From Akkermansiaceae bacterium UBA6138 (GTDB lineage: Bacteria; Verrucomicrobiota; Verrucomicrobiia; Verrucomicrobiales; DEV007), in NCBI GenBank assembly GCA_002422425.1, contig DIVG01000075.1, positions 47,709 to 73,292 of the forward strand: a stretch of DNA of 25,584 nucleotides. Reading direction: 5' to 3'. Under the pieces are notes generated by a model. The model had not been told where the DNA came from. It saw nothing but the letters and a program-made list of their open reading frames with translations, and searched no databases. Shown here piece after piece: positions 1 to 6,563 of this stretch (position 1 is the stretch's first letter; each line of letters opens with the position of its first letter). Position numbers and translations under genes: made by a program.

Positions 1-214
1 CCCCGTGCCGTGCCCTCGCCGCCGCGCTGATCTCGCGCTCGAGGAGCAGCCGCGTCCGCGTGACCGGGGAAAGGCGGGAGACGTTCGCATGGCCGGGCTC
101 GACGTAGTTCCGTCGCTCGGCGTAGGCCACCGCCTTGGGCAGATACTCGGCAAGCGCAGCGAGCGCCCCGGCCCGGGAGGAGGGAAAAGAAGGAGATCGT
201 GATGGTTCAGTCAC
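1..214 (-). CDS. FAD-binding photolyase/cryptochrome-related protein, N-terminal part (cut by window edge)
   Basis: About 71 N-terminal residues are present and the rest lies beyond position 1. The segment LPKAVAYAERRNYVEPGHAN followed by VSRLSPVTRTRLLLERE matches the start of the FAD-binding (helical) domain found in deoxyribodipyrimidine photolyases, and in particular the short proteins that lack the N-terminal antenna domain. The likely start is the GTG at 212-214; the frame is open upstream only to a stop at 269-271 and contains no ATG. The start lies 7 nt after the stop of the DUF2256 gene, with a weak AGGGG/AGG element inside that gene, so the two are probably co-transcribed. Without the C-terminal half I cannot say whether it is a DNA-repair photolyase or a flavoprotein of other function. 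Confidence 0.75.
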   Translation of the reverse strand, partial: MTEPSRSPSFPSSRAGALAALAEYLPKAVAYAERRNYVEPGHANVSRLSPVTRTRLLLEREISAAARARHG

Positions 215-221
215 GAACGGA

Positions 222-365
222 TTACGCCTGCCCCTGACGATGCCGCCGACACTTTTCCGAGCAATATTTCACCTCGCCCCAGCAGCGCGCCCACTTTTTC
301 CGCCAGGTGAAAGGCCGTCCGCAGACCAGACATATTTTCACGGGAAGGTCGCGTTTTGATTTCAT
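222..365 (-). CDS. DUF2256 small zinc-ribbon-like protein (47 aa)
   Basis: A 47-residue protein reading MKSKRDLPVKICLVCGRPF, then WRKKWARCWGEVKYCSEKCR. This is the DUF2256 signature: two Cys pairs (CLVC and CSEKC) with an intervening FTWRKKWxRCW block, expected to bind a metal such as zinc. It is short enough to be missed by standard gene callers. The ATG is at 363-365 and the TAA at 222-224. The gene sits between an FAD-dependent oxidoreductase upstream and an FAD-binding photolyase-like gene 7 nt downstream, all on the same strand. DUF2256 genes are commonly found beside photolyase/cryptochrome genes, so the context supports the call. The biochemical role is unknown; a partner or accessory to the flavoprotein is inference. 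Confidence 0.88.
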   Translation of the reverse strand: MKSKRDLPVKICLVCGRPFTWRKKWARCWGEVKYCSEKCRRHRQGQA

Positions 366-438
366 CAGGAGATGCGCTTGTCTAGCCTGGTGAGACACCC
401 TCCGGTGAGGCCGTCGTCGCGAAGAGAGGCATCATTGC

Positions 439-1482
439 TCACTCTCCCCTTATTTCCTGCGCCACCGCAAAGCCGGTCTCGATCGCTCCCGGAACGCGGC
501 CTTTGCCGATGAAAGTGTCACCGGCGAAGTAGAGCCCGACGGCCGCCGCCGGTCTCATCTTCCCGGGATCGGCGGCGGTGAAGGGATGGGCGTAACGCCA
601 GCGCTGGGAATCGCTCCAGTTTAGCGGAGGCAGGTCACCTCCTAGAAAGGGGGTCGCCTTTTCGAGCGCCGTAGCGATAACCTCTTCACTCGGGCTCTCG
701 TAGTGGTGTTCGGTCCAATACGGGGACATCTGCACGATAAAGAGCGATTCCCCGGCCGGAACATGCCCCGGCTTCTTGTTCTCGTGGCTTATCCAAGCGA
801 TATCGTGACCACGGTCCGAATTAATGAGGGCAAAGGCCCCGCGGGATAGGGGCAAGGTCCCGGGGAAATTCAGAACGACGGTGAATTGGGGGTGGTAGCG
901 GACCCGCCCGAGTTCCGCAAGAAGTCCCGCTTTGAGGTCCGAGGCGATCTCTTGACAGGACTCGAGTAGCAGGATTGTCTGGGGAGCCGGCGGCGTCAGA
1001 ATAACCTCGTCGAAGCCTTCGCCGGCGATTCCTCCCGCTGTGGCAAGACTCCATTTTCCCCCGCAACGGATGAGCTTTGTGATGAGAGTATCTCTTACCA
1101 CCTCAAGACCGGCAGCAGCGACAAGCCGTTTGCCTATCGTATTGATGCCGTCCCGATAGGACCACTTCGCTCCGGCATTCTGACCGGGATCACCGGCAGT
1201 GACCACCCCGCTTTCGTCAAAAGTATCGACATCGCCGACAATGCGGCAAAGTCCGTCAGTCGGTAGCGATTGGAAAAGGAGGCGGGCGACCTCATTGCTG
1301 CTTACCTTGAAATAATTCGCCCCGTGATCGTAACGGCACCCGTTTTTACTGCGCGAAGCAGCCCGTCCCGAGAGCCCCTTGCTCTTCTCAAAAACCCGCA
1401 CCTCGGCTCCTGACGAAACAAGACGATAAGCGGCGGCAAGACCGGAGAGTCCGGCTCCGATGATGGCAATTCGTTTGGACAT
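439..1482 (-). CDS. Renalase-like FAD-dependent oxidoreductase
   Basis: A 347-aa protein of the flavin amine-oxidase/renalase-like group. The N-terminus KRIAIIGAGLSGLAAAYRL (dinucleotide-binding GxGxxG at residues 9-14) is followed by the acidic FEKSKGLSGRAASR segment (E32, GR 39-40) and YDHGANYF near 51-58, all typical of FAD binding in this family. The C-terminal GLYFAGDTFIGKGRVPGAIE segment is the usual closing FAD motif. Substrate cannot be read from the sequence. The start is placed at the ATG at 1480-1482, directly before the nucleotide-binding motif; the 74 codons upstream that remain open do not look like family sequence. It is transcribed toward DUF2256 and the photolyase-like gene, with a 73-nt gap, suggesting a shared flavin or photo-stress role. 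No signal peptide is seen, so it should be cytoplasmic. Confidence 0.85.
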   Translation of the reverse strand: MSKRIAIIGAGLSGLAAAYRLVSSGAEVRVFEKSKGLSGRAASRSKNGCRYDHGANYFKVSSNEVARLLFQSLPTDGLCRIVGDVDTFDESGVVTAGDPGQNAGAKWSYRDGINTIGKRLVAAAGLEVVRDTLITKLIRCGGKWSLATAGGIAGEGFDEVILTPPAPQTILLLESCQEIASDLKAGLLAELGRVRYHPQFTVVLNFPGTLPLSRGAFALINSDRGHDIAWISHENKKPGHVPAGESLFIVQMSPYWTEHHYESPSEEVIATALEKATPFLGGDLPPLNWSDSQRWRYAHPFTAADPGKMRPAAAVGLYFAGDTFIGKGRVPGAIETGFAVAQEIRGE

Positions 1483-1636
1483 GGGATTCCAACTGTTTAC
1501 GCCCCGTGGATCGATCCGGTCGGCCGTGCGGGTGCTTCCGGGCTGACGAAGCAAAGGCCCCAGTCGGAGCAGGCACGCCCGCACCGCGCGGAGAGGCCCC
1601 CGCCGGGACAGGCGACGATGACGGAAAAAGACTTGA

Positions 1637-3163
1637 TCAATAACTCTTCGCAAAGATGACACGCCCCTCGGCCGGTTTCCCGGTGAGGATGCAGGTGCCG
1701 GCACCGCCGCGCAGCCCGGGATCGTTCGGGATGCAGCGAACCGTCACTTTCATCTCCTGTTGCAGAGCCTCTTCCTCCTCGACGCCACCGGACCAGTGGA
1801 CAAGGGCGAATCCCCCGTGGGTTTCGGGCTGGTCCGTGTTGGCCTGCGTGAAGAACTTCCGGAACTCGTCCATCGAAGTGATCTCGACGGTGTGCTCGTT
1901 GCGGAAGGCGAGGGCGCGCTCGAGGAGAGTGTCCTGAATGGATTGGAGAATCCCTACGATGCCCGAGACCGCCTCGGTCGCGGGGATAAACTGCTTGTCT
2001 TTCGGTGCCTGATCCCGTCTCGCGAGAGCGACCGCCCCGTTCTCCAGATCGCGGGGACCGATCTCGATGCGCACGGGGACGCCCTTCTTGATCCACTCCC
2101 AGTTTTTAACGCCACCGCCGAGGTCGCGCTTGTCGATTTCGACGGTGACGGGGCGGCCGTGGAACGACTGTCCCTTCAGCGCCGCCGCAAGCTTCTGACA
2201 GGCCTCAAGAATGGGGCCTTCGTGCTCGGGCTTGGGCATCACGGGGAGGATCACGATCTGGGTCGGGGCGACGCGGGGCGGCAGGACAAAACCGTCGTCA
2301 TCGGAGTGGGCCATCAGGAGTGTGCCGATGAGGCGGGTGCTGACGCCCCAACTCGTCGTCCAGGCGAACTCGCGCCTGCCTTCGCGACCTTCGAACTCGA
2401 TCCCGGCGGCCTTCGAGAAATTCTGCCCGAGGAAATGGGAAGTCCCCGCCTGAATCGCTTTTCGATCCTGCACCATCGCCTCGACGGTAAAAGTGTTGAG
2501 CGCGCCGGGGAATCGCTCGGCCTCGGTCTTCTCCCCGGCAATGACGGGAACGGCGAGGTGATCGGTGAGGAAACGCTCGTAGACCTCGTGCATCTGGCGC
2601 GTCTCCACCATGGCCTCTTCGGCGGTCTCGTGGGCGGTGTGGCCTTCCTGCCAGAGGAACTCGGCGGTGCGGAGGAAGAGACGCGGACGCATCTCCCATC
2701 GCATCACGTTGGCCCACTGGTTGATGAGGAGTGGGAGGTCGCGGTAGCTGTGAACCCAGCGGGCAAAGGCGGCGCCGATGATGGTCTCGGAGGTCGGCCG
2801 GATCACGTAGGGCTCGGTGAGTTTTCCGGCCGGGACCATTTTCCCGTCCTGGAGCTCGAGGCGGTGATGGGTCACAACAGCGCACTCGGTCGCGAAACCT
2901 TCGACGTGAGTCGCCTCCTTTTCAAGGTAACTCACGGGAATGAGGAGCGGGAAATAGGCGTTCTTGTGTCCGGTCTCTTTAAAAATGACATCGAGCTGCT
3001 GCTGAATCAGTTCCCAGACGCCGTAGCCCCATGGCTTAATGACCATGCAGCCGCGCACTTCCGAGTTCTCGGCGAGATCCGCGGCGCGGACGACTTGCTG
3101 ATACCACTCGGGGAAATTTTCTTCCCTTGTCGGGGAAATTGCGTTCTGAGGTCCTTTGGCCAT
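1637..3163 (-). CDS. proS: Prolyl-tRNA synthetase (archaeal/eukaryotic-like short form)
   Basis: A 508-aa class II aminoacyl-tRNA synthetase that charges tRNA-Pro. It starts MAKGPQNAISPTREENFPEW, and the 39 extra codons upstream are not family-like. Visible motifs are GCMVIKPWGYGVWELIQQ, RPTSETIIG, motif 2 FLRTAEFLWQEGHTAH, GTSHFLGQNF and motif 3 TTSWGVSTRLIGTLLMAHSD. The anticodon-binding domain follows, then the C-terminal domain ending FAKSY with the terminal Tyr typical of this form. The length (~500 aa) and the lack of a ~180-aa editing insertion mark the archaeal/eukaryotic-like (Thermus-type) enzyme rather than the E. coli type. An oddity is that the C-terminal zinc site is incomplete: RCIPND and GTCILTGKP keep single cysteines where Thermus-type enzymes have a CxxC. 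It is divergent from the MOSC gene. Confidence 0.95.
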   Translation of the reverse strand: MAKGPQNAISPTREENFPEWYQQVVRAADLAENSEVRGCMVIKPWGYGVWELIQQQLDVIFKETGHKNAYFPLLIPVSYLEKEATHVEGFATECAVVTHHRLELQDGKMVPAGKLTEPYVIRPTSETIIGAAFARWVHSYRDLPLLINQWANVMRWEMRPRLFLRTAEFLWQEGHTAHETAEEAMVETRQMHEVYERFLTDHLAVPVIAGEKTEAERFPGALNTFTVEAMVQDRKAIQAGTSHFLGQNFSKAAGIEFEGREGRREFAWTTSWGVSTRLIGTLLMAHSDDDGFVLPPRVAPTQIVILPVMPKPEHEGPILEACQKLAAALKGQSFHGRPVTVEIDKRDLGGGVKNWEWIKKGVPVRIEIGPRDLENGAVALARRDQAPKDKQFIPATEAVSGIVGILQSIQDTLLERALAFRNEHTVEITSMDEFRKFFTQANTDQPETHGGFALVHWSGGVEEEEALQQEMKVTVRCIPNDPGLRGGAGTCILTGKPAEGRVIFAKSY

Positions 3164-3257
3164 GTCAATCGGGGGTCTGGGATGGGAAAAAATTCTGCCG
3201 GACCCTATCCACGCCTGAGCGAATTGCCAGCGGCTATATTCAGGTCTAGCGTGCCGG
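3164..3257. promoter_or_regulatory. Divergent intergenic region between proS and the MOSC gene
   Basis: A 94-nt gap separates the starts of two genes read in opposite directions, so both promoters should lie here or overlap the gene ends. I could not identify a convincing -35/-10 pair or Shine-Dalgarno sequence for either gene. Confidence 0.35.
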
Positions 3258-3725
3258 GTGAAAATTCTGCATCTTTTCATTTCTCCGGATCACGTCTATG
3301 TCGGCCATTTCGGCGGTCCGGCGGGGACCACGCCGATTGAGGAAATCGACGAAGTCGAATGTGTCGCCGGGCGCGGGATCCGGGGCGACCGCTACTTTGA
3401 CCACAAGCCGGACTACAAAGGCCAGATCACCTTTTTCGAGATCGAAACCCACCGGCGGCTTTGCGATCACTTCGCCGTTTTCGACAAAGGGCCGGACGTC
3501 TACCGCCGCAACGTCATCGTCGAGGGACAGGATCTCAACGCGCTCATCGGGCAGGAGTTCGAGATTCAGGGCGTGCGCTTCCTCGGAACCGAAGAGGCCA
3601 AACCCTGCCTCTGGATGGAAGAAGCCTTCGGCAAAGGCGCGCTCAAGGCCCTCGCCGGCAAAGGCGGACTGAGGGCCAGGATACTTGAAAGCGGGGTGCT
3701 GAGAGCGACGCCGGATTCAAACTAA
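3258..3725 (+). CDS. MOSC-domain-like protein
   Basis: A 155-aa protein starting at GTG 3258 (MKILHLFISPDHVYVGHFG). The block VAGRGIRGDRYFDHKPDYKG near residues 36-55, followed by GQITFFEIETHRRL, a central NVIVEGQDLNALIGQEFEIQ stretch and the Cys-containing EEAKPCLWMEE, matches small stand-alone MOSC proteins. MOSC domains are beta-barrels related to the C-terminal domain of molybdenum cofactor sulfurase, in which a conserved Cys (here in KPCLW) is thought to carry sulfur or bind the cofactor. The substrate of stand-alone members is usually unknown, and no molybdenum cofactor genes are nearby. The gene is single, convergent with the following membrane protein gene. Confidence 0.8.
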   Translation: MKILHLFISPDHVYVGHFGGPAGTTPIEEIDEVECVAGRGIRGDRYFDHKPDYKGQITFFEIETHRRLCDHFAVFDKGPDVYRRNVIVEGQDLNALIGQEFEIQGVRFLGTEEAKPCLWMEEAFGKGALKALAGKGGLRARILESGVLRATPDSN

Positions 3726-3734
3726 ACTGGAGGT

Positions 3735-3754
3735 CGACCGCTTCGAAAGCGTCG
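3735..3754. terminator. Hairpin between convergent genes (weak terminator candidate)
   Basis: The arms CGAC(C)GCTT and AAGCGTCG pair across a 3-nt loop with one bulged C, between the stops of the MOSC gene (3725) and the convergent DUF4870-like gene (3764). There is no clear U-tract on either side, so a role in termination is only suggested by position. Confidence 0.35.
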
Positions 3755-3763
3755 TAGCTCTCC

Positions 3764-4156
3764 TCATGGCACGGGCTGGAAGGCCCTGAGCGTCGTCCAC
3801 CCTCGCAGCACGCGGTAGAGAAGCCAGACGCCCAGAACAAACAGGCCAACCGGTGCCGTCAAAAAACCGATCATCACGAGCATCAAGGGGGCGGAGATCG
3901 CAAGAATAAGAAGGCTCCACACGAACGCCCACCAAAAAGTGCGGATCTGCCAGCGGAAGTGGCTCTCCAGCCAGGTGCCACGGACTTCATTCCGCCTGAC
4001 ATAGTTCATCAACAGGGCAACGATCGATGGAATGCCCAGCAGAAAGCTGCCGACGATCGTGGCGGTGCCCAGGACGCCGAGGATCACTGAGAGCAGGTGC
4101 AGGGCATAGATGACCTGCGTATAACCGAACACGGGAGGGGGCAAGGCGGGAGTCAT
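3764..4156 (-). CDS. DUF4870-like small integral membrane protein
   Basis: About 130 aa with three to four hydrophobic segments: VIYALHLLSVILGVLGTATI, then a loop, FWWAFVWSLLILAISAPLML, and FLTAPVGLFVLGVWLLYRVL. The intervening segment NEVRGTWLESHFRWQIRTFW is the characteristic conserved loop of DUF4870-type membrane proteins (R-GTW-ESHFRWQIRTFW). Function of the family is not established. The start is taken as the ATG at 4154-4156; a GTG four codons upstream (4166-4168) is equally possible, and neither has a clear ribosome binding site. It lies alone between MOSC (convergent) and bioD (same strand, ~115 nt away). Confidence 0.75.
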   Translation of the reverse strand: MTPALPPPVFGYTQVIYALHLLSVILGVLGTATIVGSFLLGIPSIVALLMNYVRRNEVRGTWLESHFRWQIRTFWWAFVWSLLILAISAPLMLVMIGFLTAPVGLFVLGVWLLYRVLRGWTTLRAFQPVP

Positions 4157-4216
4157 TAATGAATGCACATAGCTGAAGCCGTAGGGCCGGTCAAGGATTA
4201 CAAAGGGGAGAAAGCC

Positions 4217-4234
4217 CTTGCCTCACTTGGCAAG
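4217..4234 (-). terminator. Hairpin downstream of bioD (weak terminator candidate)
   Basis: CTTGCC and GGCAAG form a 6-bp stem with a 6-nt loop 37 nt past the bioD stop. On the minus strand it is followed by GGCTTTCTCC, a poor U-tract. It is the only hairpin noticed that could end the cdaA-glmM-bioD transcript. Confidence 0.3.
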
Positions 4235-4271
4235 CTGTCCTTCACTAATCGTCTAAATGTCCCTTTGGCTC

Positions 4272-4898
4272 TCACAATAAGGCAACCAGCCCGTCGAAAT
4301 CCATCCCGATGACGCTGATTTCAGGCAGGATTCTCTGCAGAATTCCATGATTCGTCAGGGGGGAAAGATCGGGGGCCGGGACCGGCTGATTGAGAAAAAG
4401 GCCGCGACAGAGGAGCCCGCTTCCCCCGATCGCCCCGACCGTCAGGAGAGAATGGTTGAGCACCCCGAGTCGGTTCGCGGCGACAAGGATGACGGGCAGA
4501 TCGAGAGCGACGGCGAGGTCCGCCATGGTCCGTTTGTGATCGAGCGGAACGAACCATCCTCCGGCGCCTTCGACGATGACGAACTCGTGCCGATTCGCGA
4601 GGGTCTCAAAAGCAGCACGGATTTCCCCGAAATCGATGTGGCAGGGTGTCGTCGCGGCCGCCGGAGCGAGCGGCTCAGGCAGAGAAACGGGATTCACCAT
4701 CGCGAGGGTGAGCCCGGCAGCGGTTCCCCCCGACGCGGCAAAAATCGCGAGGGAGTCCTCGTTCCCGCCGCACTCGACCGGCTTCATCCCGACAGCGTCG
4801 ACCCCCGAGCGGCGTAATTTTTCAATCAGGCGGGTCGTCACCCATGTCTTACCGACGCCGGTGTCCGTCCCGGTGATGAAGATGCCTTTTCCTTTCAT
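4272..4898 (-). CDS. bioD: Dethiobiotin synthetase
   Basis: A 208-aa ATP-dependent enzyme that closes the ureido ring of dethiobiotin from 7,8-diaminopelargonate and CO2, the penultimate step of biotin synthesis. It shows the Walker A GIFITGTDTGVGKTWVTTRL (residues about 5-24), the KPVECGG motif near residue 39 (usual form KPVxSG), EGAGGWFVPL and LVAANRLGVLNHSLLTVGAI, all standard for BioD. The ATG overlaps the glmM stop as ATGA, so translation is probably coupled. No other biotin gene is in the window, so BioD here is an orphan riding on a cell-wall/second-messenger operon. Cytoplasmic. Confidence 0.93.
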   Translation of the reverse strand: MKGKGIFITGTDTGVGKTWVTTRLIEKLRRSGVDAVGMKPVECGGNEDSLAIFAASGGTAAGLTLAMVNPVSLPEPLAPAAATTPCHIDFGEIRAAFETLANRHEFVIVEGAGGWFVPLDHKRTMADLAVALDLPVILVAANRLGVLNHSLLTVGAIGGSGLLCRGLFLNQPVPAPDLSPLTNHGILQRILPEISVIGMDFDGLVALL

Positions 4899-6262
4899 GC
4901 TCCGATCTCGGCTCGAATCGCCTCGGCGATGGCATCGGCCTCGCGGTTGATGTAGTCGGCGTCGCGCCCCTCGATGAGGAGCCGCAGGAGCGACTCGGTG
5001 CCTGAGTAGCGCAGGAGGACACGACCGGCGCTGCCGAGCGTTTCTTCCACTTTGGCGAGTCGTTCCGCCGCCGCAAGATCTCCCAAGGGCGGCTTTCGCA
5101 AAACACGAATATTGCGCTGGGCCTGCGGAAATTTGGTCATGACCTGCCGCACTTCGCTAAGAGGTTTGCCGCTTTTCCTGATCATGATCAGCAGTTGCAC
5201 GGCCGCCATGATGCCATCACCGGTCGTGTTGAAGTCGCGAAAAATAAAGTGACCGCTCTGTTCACCGCCGAGATTGTAGCCGCCCGCGCGCATCGCTTCG
5301 ATAACGTAGCGATCCCCGACTCCGGCCCGGACGACCCTGCCGCCGGCCGCTCGGATCGCCTCGTCGAGTCCGGCATTGCTCATGATCGTGGCGACGAGAG
5401 TTTTGTCAGTGAGAGTGCCTGCCTCTATCATCGAAAGCGCGGCGATGGCCATGAGTTCATCCCCGTCGAGGACCGACCCTGTTTCGTCGCAAAGAATGAC
5501 CCGGTCGGCGTCGCCGTCGTGTGAAACCCCGACGCGGGCACCCGTCTCGCGGACGATCGACTCGATGACTTCGGGATGGGTGCAGCCGCAATCCAGATTG
5601 ATATTGATCCCGCTGGGGTGGTGATGCGTCGGCAGCACCGTTGCCCCGAGGGTGTGGAGGATGGCTTCACTCGTATGGTAGCTGGCACCGTTCGCGGCAT
5701 CGAGGGCGATGACGAGCCCCTTGAGAAGGTCTCTGTCACCGCCGACGGCGCGGCAGACATAGTCGATGTAGCGCTCCGCCGCGCCTTCGAGAGGGGAAAT
5801 GCGACCCACCGGAGCTCCGTCAACCGTTGCCTGCGGACTGGCGATACCGCGTTCGATTTCCAGTTCGAGCGAATCGTCCAGCTTATAGCCGTCGGGGCCG
5901 AAAAATTTGATCCCGTTGTCTTCGAAAGGATTGTGAGAAGCGGAGATCACGATGCCGAAGAGGGCACCGGTGTCTTTGGTAAGCATTGCCACCGCCGGGG
6001 TGGGCACGACACCGGCGAGTTGCACATCGATCCCGCGGGAGGTGAGGCCCGCGGCAATGGCACTCTCAAGCATGTCGCAGGACTGGCGGGTGTCTTTACC
6101 GATAATCACCGTCGGCCAGATCCGGGAATCCGGCCTACGGGAGAGAAAGGCGTCCGCTGCGGATTGCCCCAGCTTTACGACAAAGTCAGGGACGAGGGGA
6201 TAGACATTGGCTTTGCCGCGGATACCGTCGGTGCCGAAAAATTGTCGTTTCTGTTCACTCAT
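4895..6262 (-). CDS. glmM: Phosphoglucosamine mutase
   Basis: A 455-aa enzyme that converts glucosamine-6-phosphate to glucosamine-1-phosphate on the way to UDP-GlcNAc. It starts MSEQKRQFFGTDGIRGKANV, with the family FGTDGIRG. The active-site loop ISASHNPFEDNG carries the phosphorylated serine (S109 by family position). The metal loop is DGDADR (249-254), the sugar-binding loop GGEQSGH (332-338) and the phosphate-binding loop RYSGTES (418-424). All key residues are present. The frame extends 29 codons upstream but those are not conserved. It lies 43 nt after the YbbR-like gene and overlaps bioD by ATGA. Its place after cdaA matches the common bacterial cdaA-cdaR-glmM order, where CdaR and GlmM modulate c-di-AMP synthesis. 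Confidence 0.95.
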   Translation of the reverse strand: MSEQKRQFFGTDGIRGKANVYPLVPDFVVKLGQSAADAFLSRRPDSRIWPTVIIGKDTRQSCDMLESAIAAGLTSRGIDVQLAGVVPTPAVAMLTKDTGALFGIVISASHNPFEDNGIKFFGPDGYKLDDSLELEIERGIASPQATVDGAPVGRISPLEGAAERYIDYVCRAVGGDRDLLKGLVIALDAANGASYHTSEAILHTLGATVLPTHHHPSGININLDCGCTHPEVIESIVRETGARVGVSHDGDADRVILCDETGSVLDGDELMAIAALSMIEAGTLTDKTLVATIMSNAGLDEAIRAAGGRVVRAGVGDRYVIEAMRAGGYNLGGEQSGHFIFRDFNTTGDGIMAAVQLLIMIRKSGKPLSEVRQVMTKFPQAQRNIRVLRKPPLGDLAAAERLAKVEETLGSAGRVLLRYSGTESLLRLLIEGRDADYINREADAIAEAIRAEIGA

Positions 6263-6305
6263 GTGGAAATGCCGGGAGGGATCGGCGTCCGGCGGAGCGC
6301 GCGGT

Positions 6306-6563
6306 TCAGCCTTTGACTTCCCCTCCGGGGACCGGGATCGGCAAGGCAACAGGCGGGGGAATGAGGGGCCCGAGAAGAGTGTCGTCGAGGACAGGACCCG
6401 TGGCGGGTCGGGCCGGAGTCGGAATCGTGGTGCCGGGAATGGGGAAATCCTGCCGCCCCGCGTCCAGGTGCGACTTGATCAGATACCAGATCGAGATCGC
6501 GATGAAGAGCGAGATGAGCTTGCTCTTCCAGTTGTCGGCAAAGAACTGCTTAAGATTCTCCAT
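6306..6563 (-). CDS. Minimal YbbR/CdaR-like single-pass membrane protein
   Basis: An 85-aa protein in the position normally held by cdaR. The N-terminus MENLKQFFADNWKSKLISLF with IAISIWYLIKSHLD forms one membrane helix (about residues 13-31) that strongly resembles the anchor of YbbR/CdaR proteins (DNWKxKLxSLxxAxxxWxxI). After it there is only a short tail rich in proline (roughly residues 38-85), with none of the extracytoplasmic YbbR repeats of full CdaR (usually over 300 aa). The ATG overlaps the last 14 nt of cdaA. An ideal GAGGAGG ribosome binding site lies 6 nt upstream, built from the Glu codons of the CdaA tail. The call as a CdaR relic or functional analogue is inferred from the anchor and synteny. 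Confidence 0.75.
   Translation of the reverse strand: MENLKQFFADNWKSKLISLFIAISIWYLIKSHLDAGRQDFPIPGTTIPTPARPATGPVLDDTLLGPLIPPPVALPIPVPGGEVKG

Noticed and set aside
1483..1704. 74-codon N-terminal extension of the FAD oxidoreductase
   Set aside because: It is Arg/Pro-rich, overlaps proS, and the FAD motif should lie at the very N-terminus.
1760..3340. 526-codon open frame on the plus strand
   Set aside because: Antisense to proS, whose motifs are unambiguous; long antisense frames are expected in GC-rich DNA.
5576..6316. 246-codon open frame on the plus strand
   Set aside because: Antisense to glmM.
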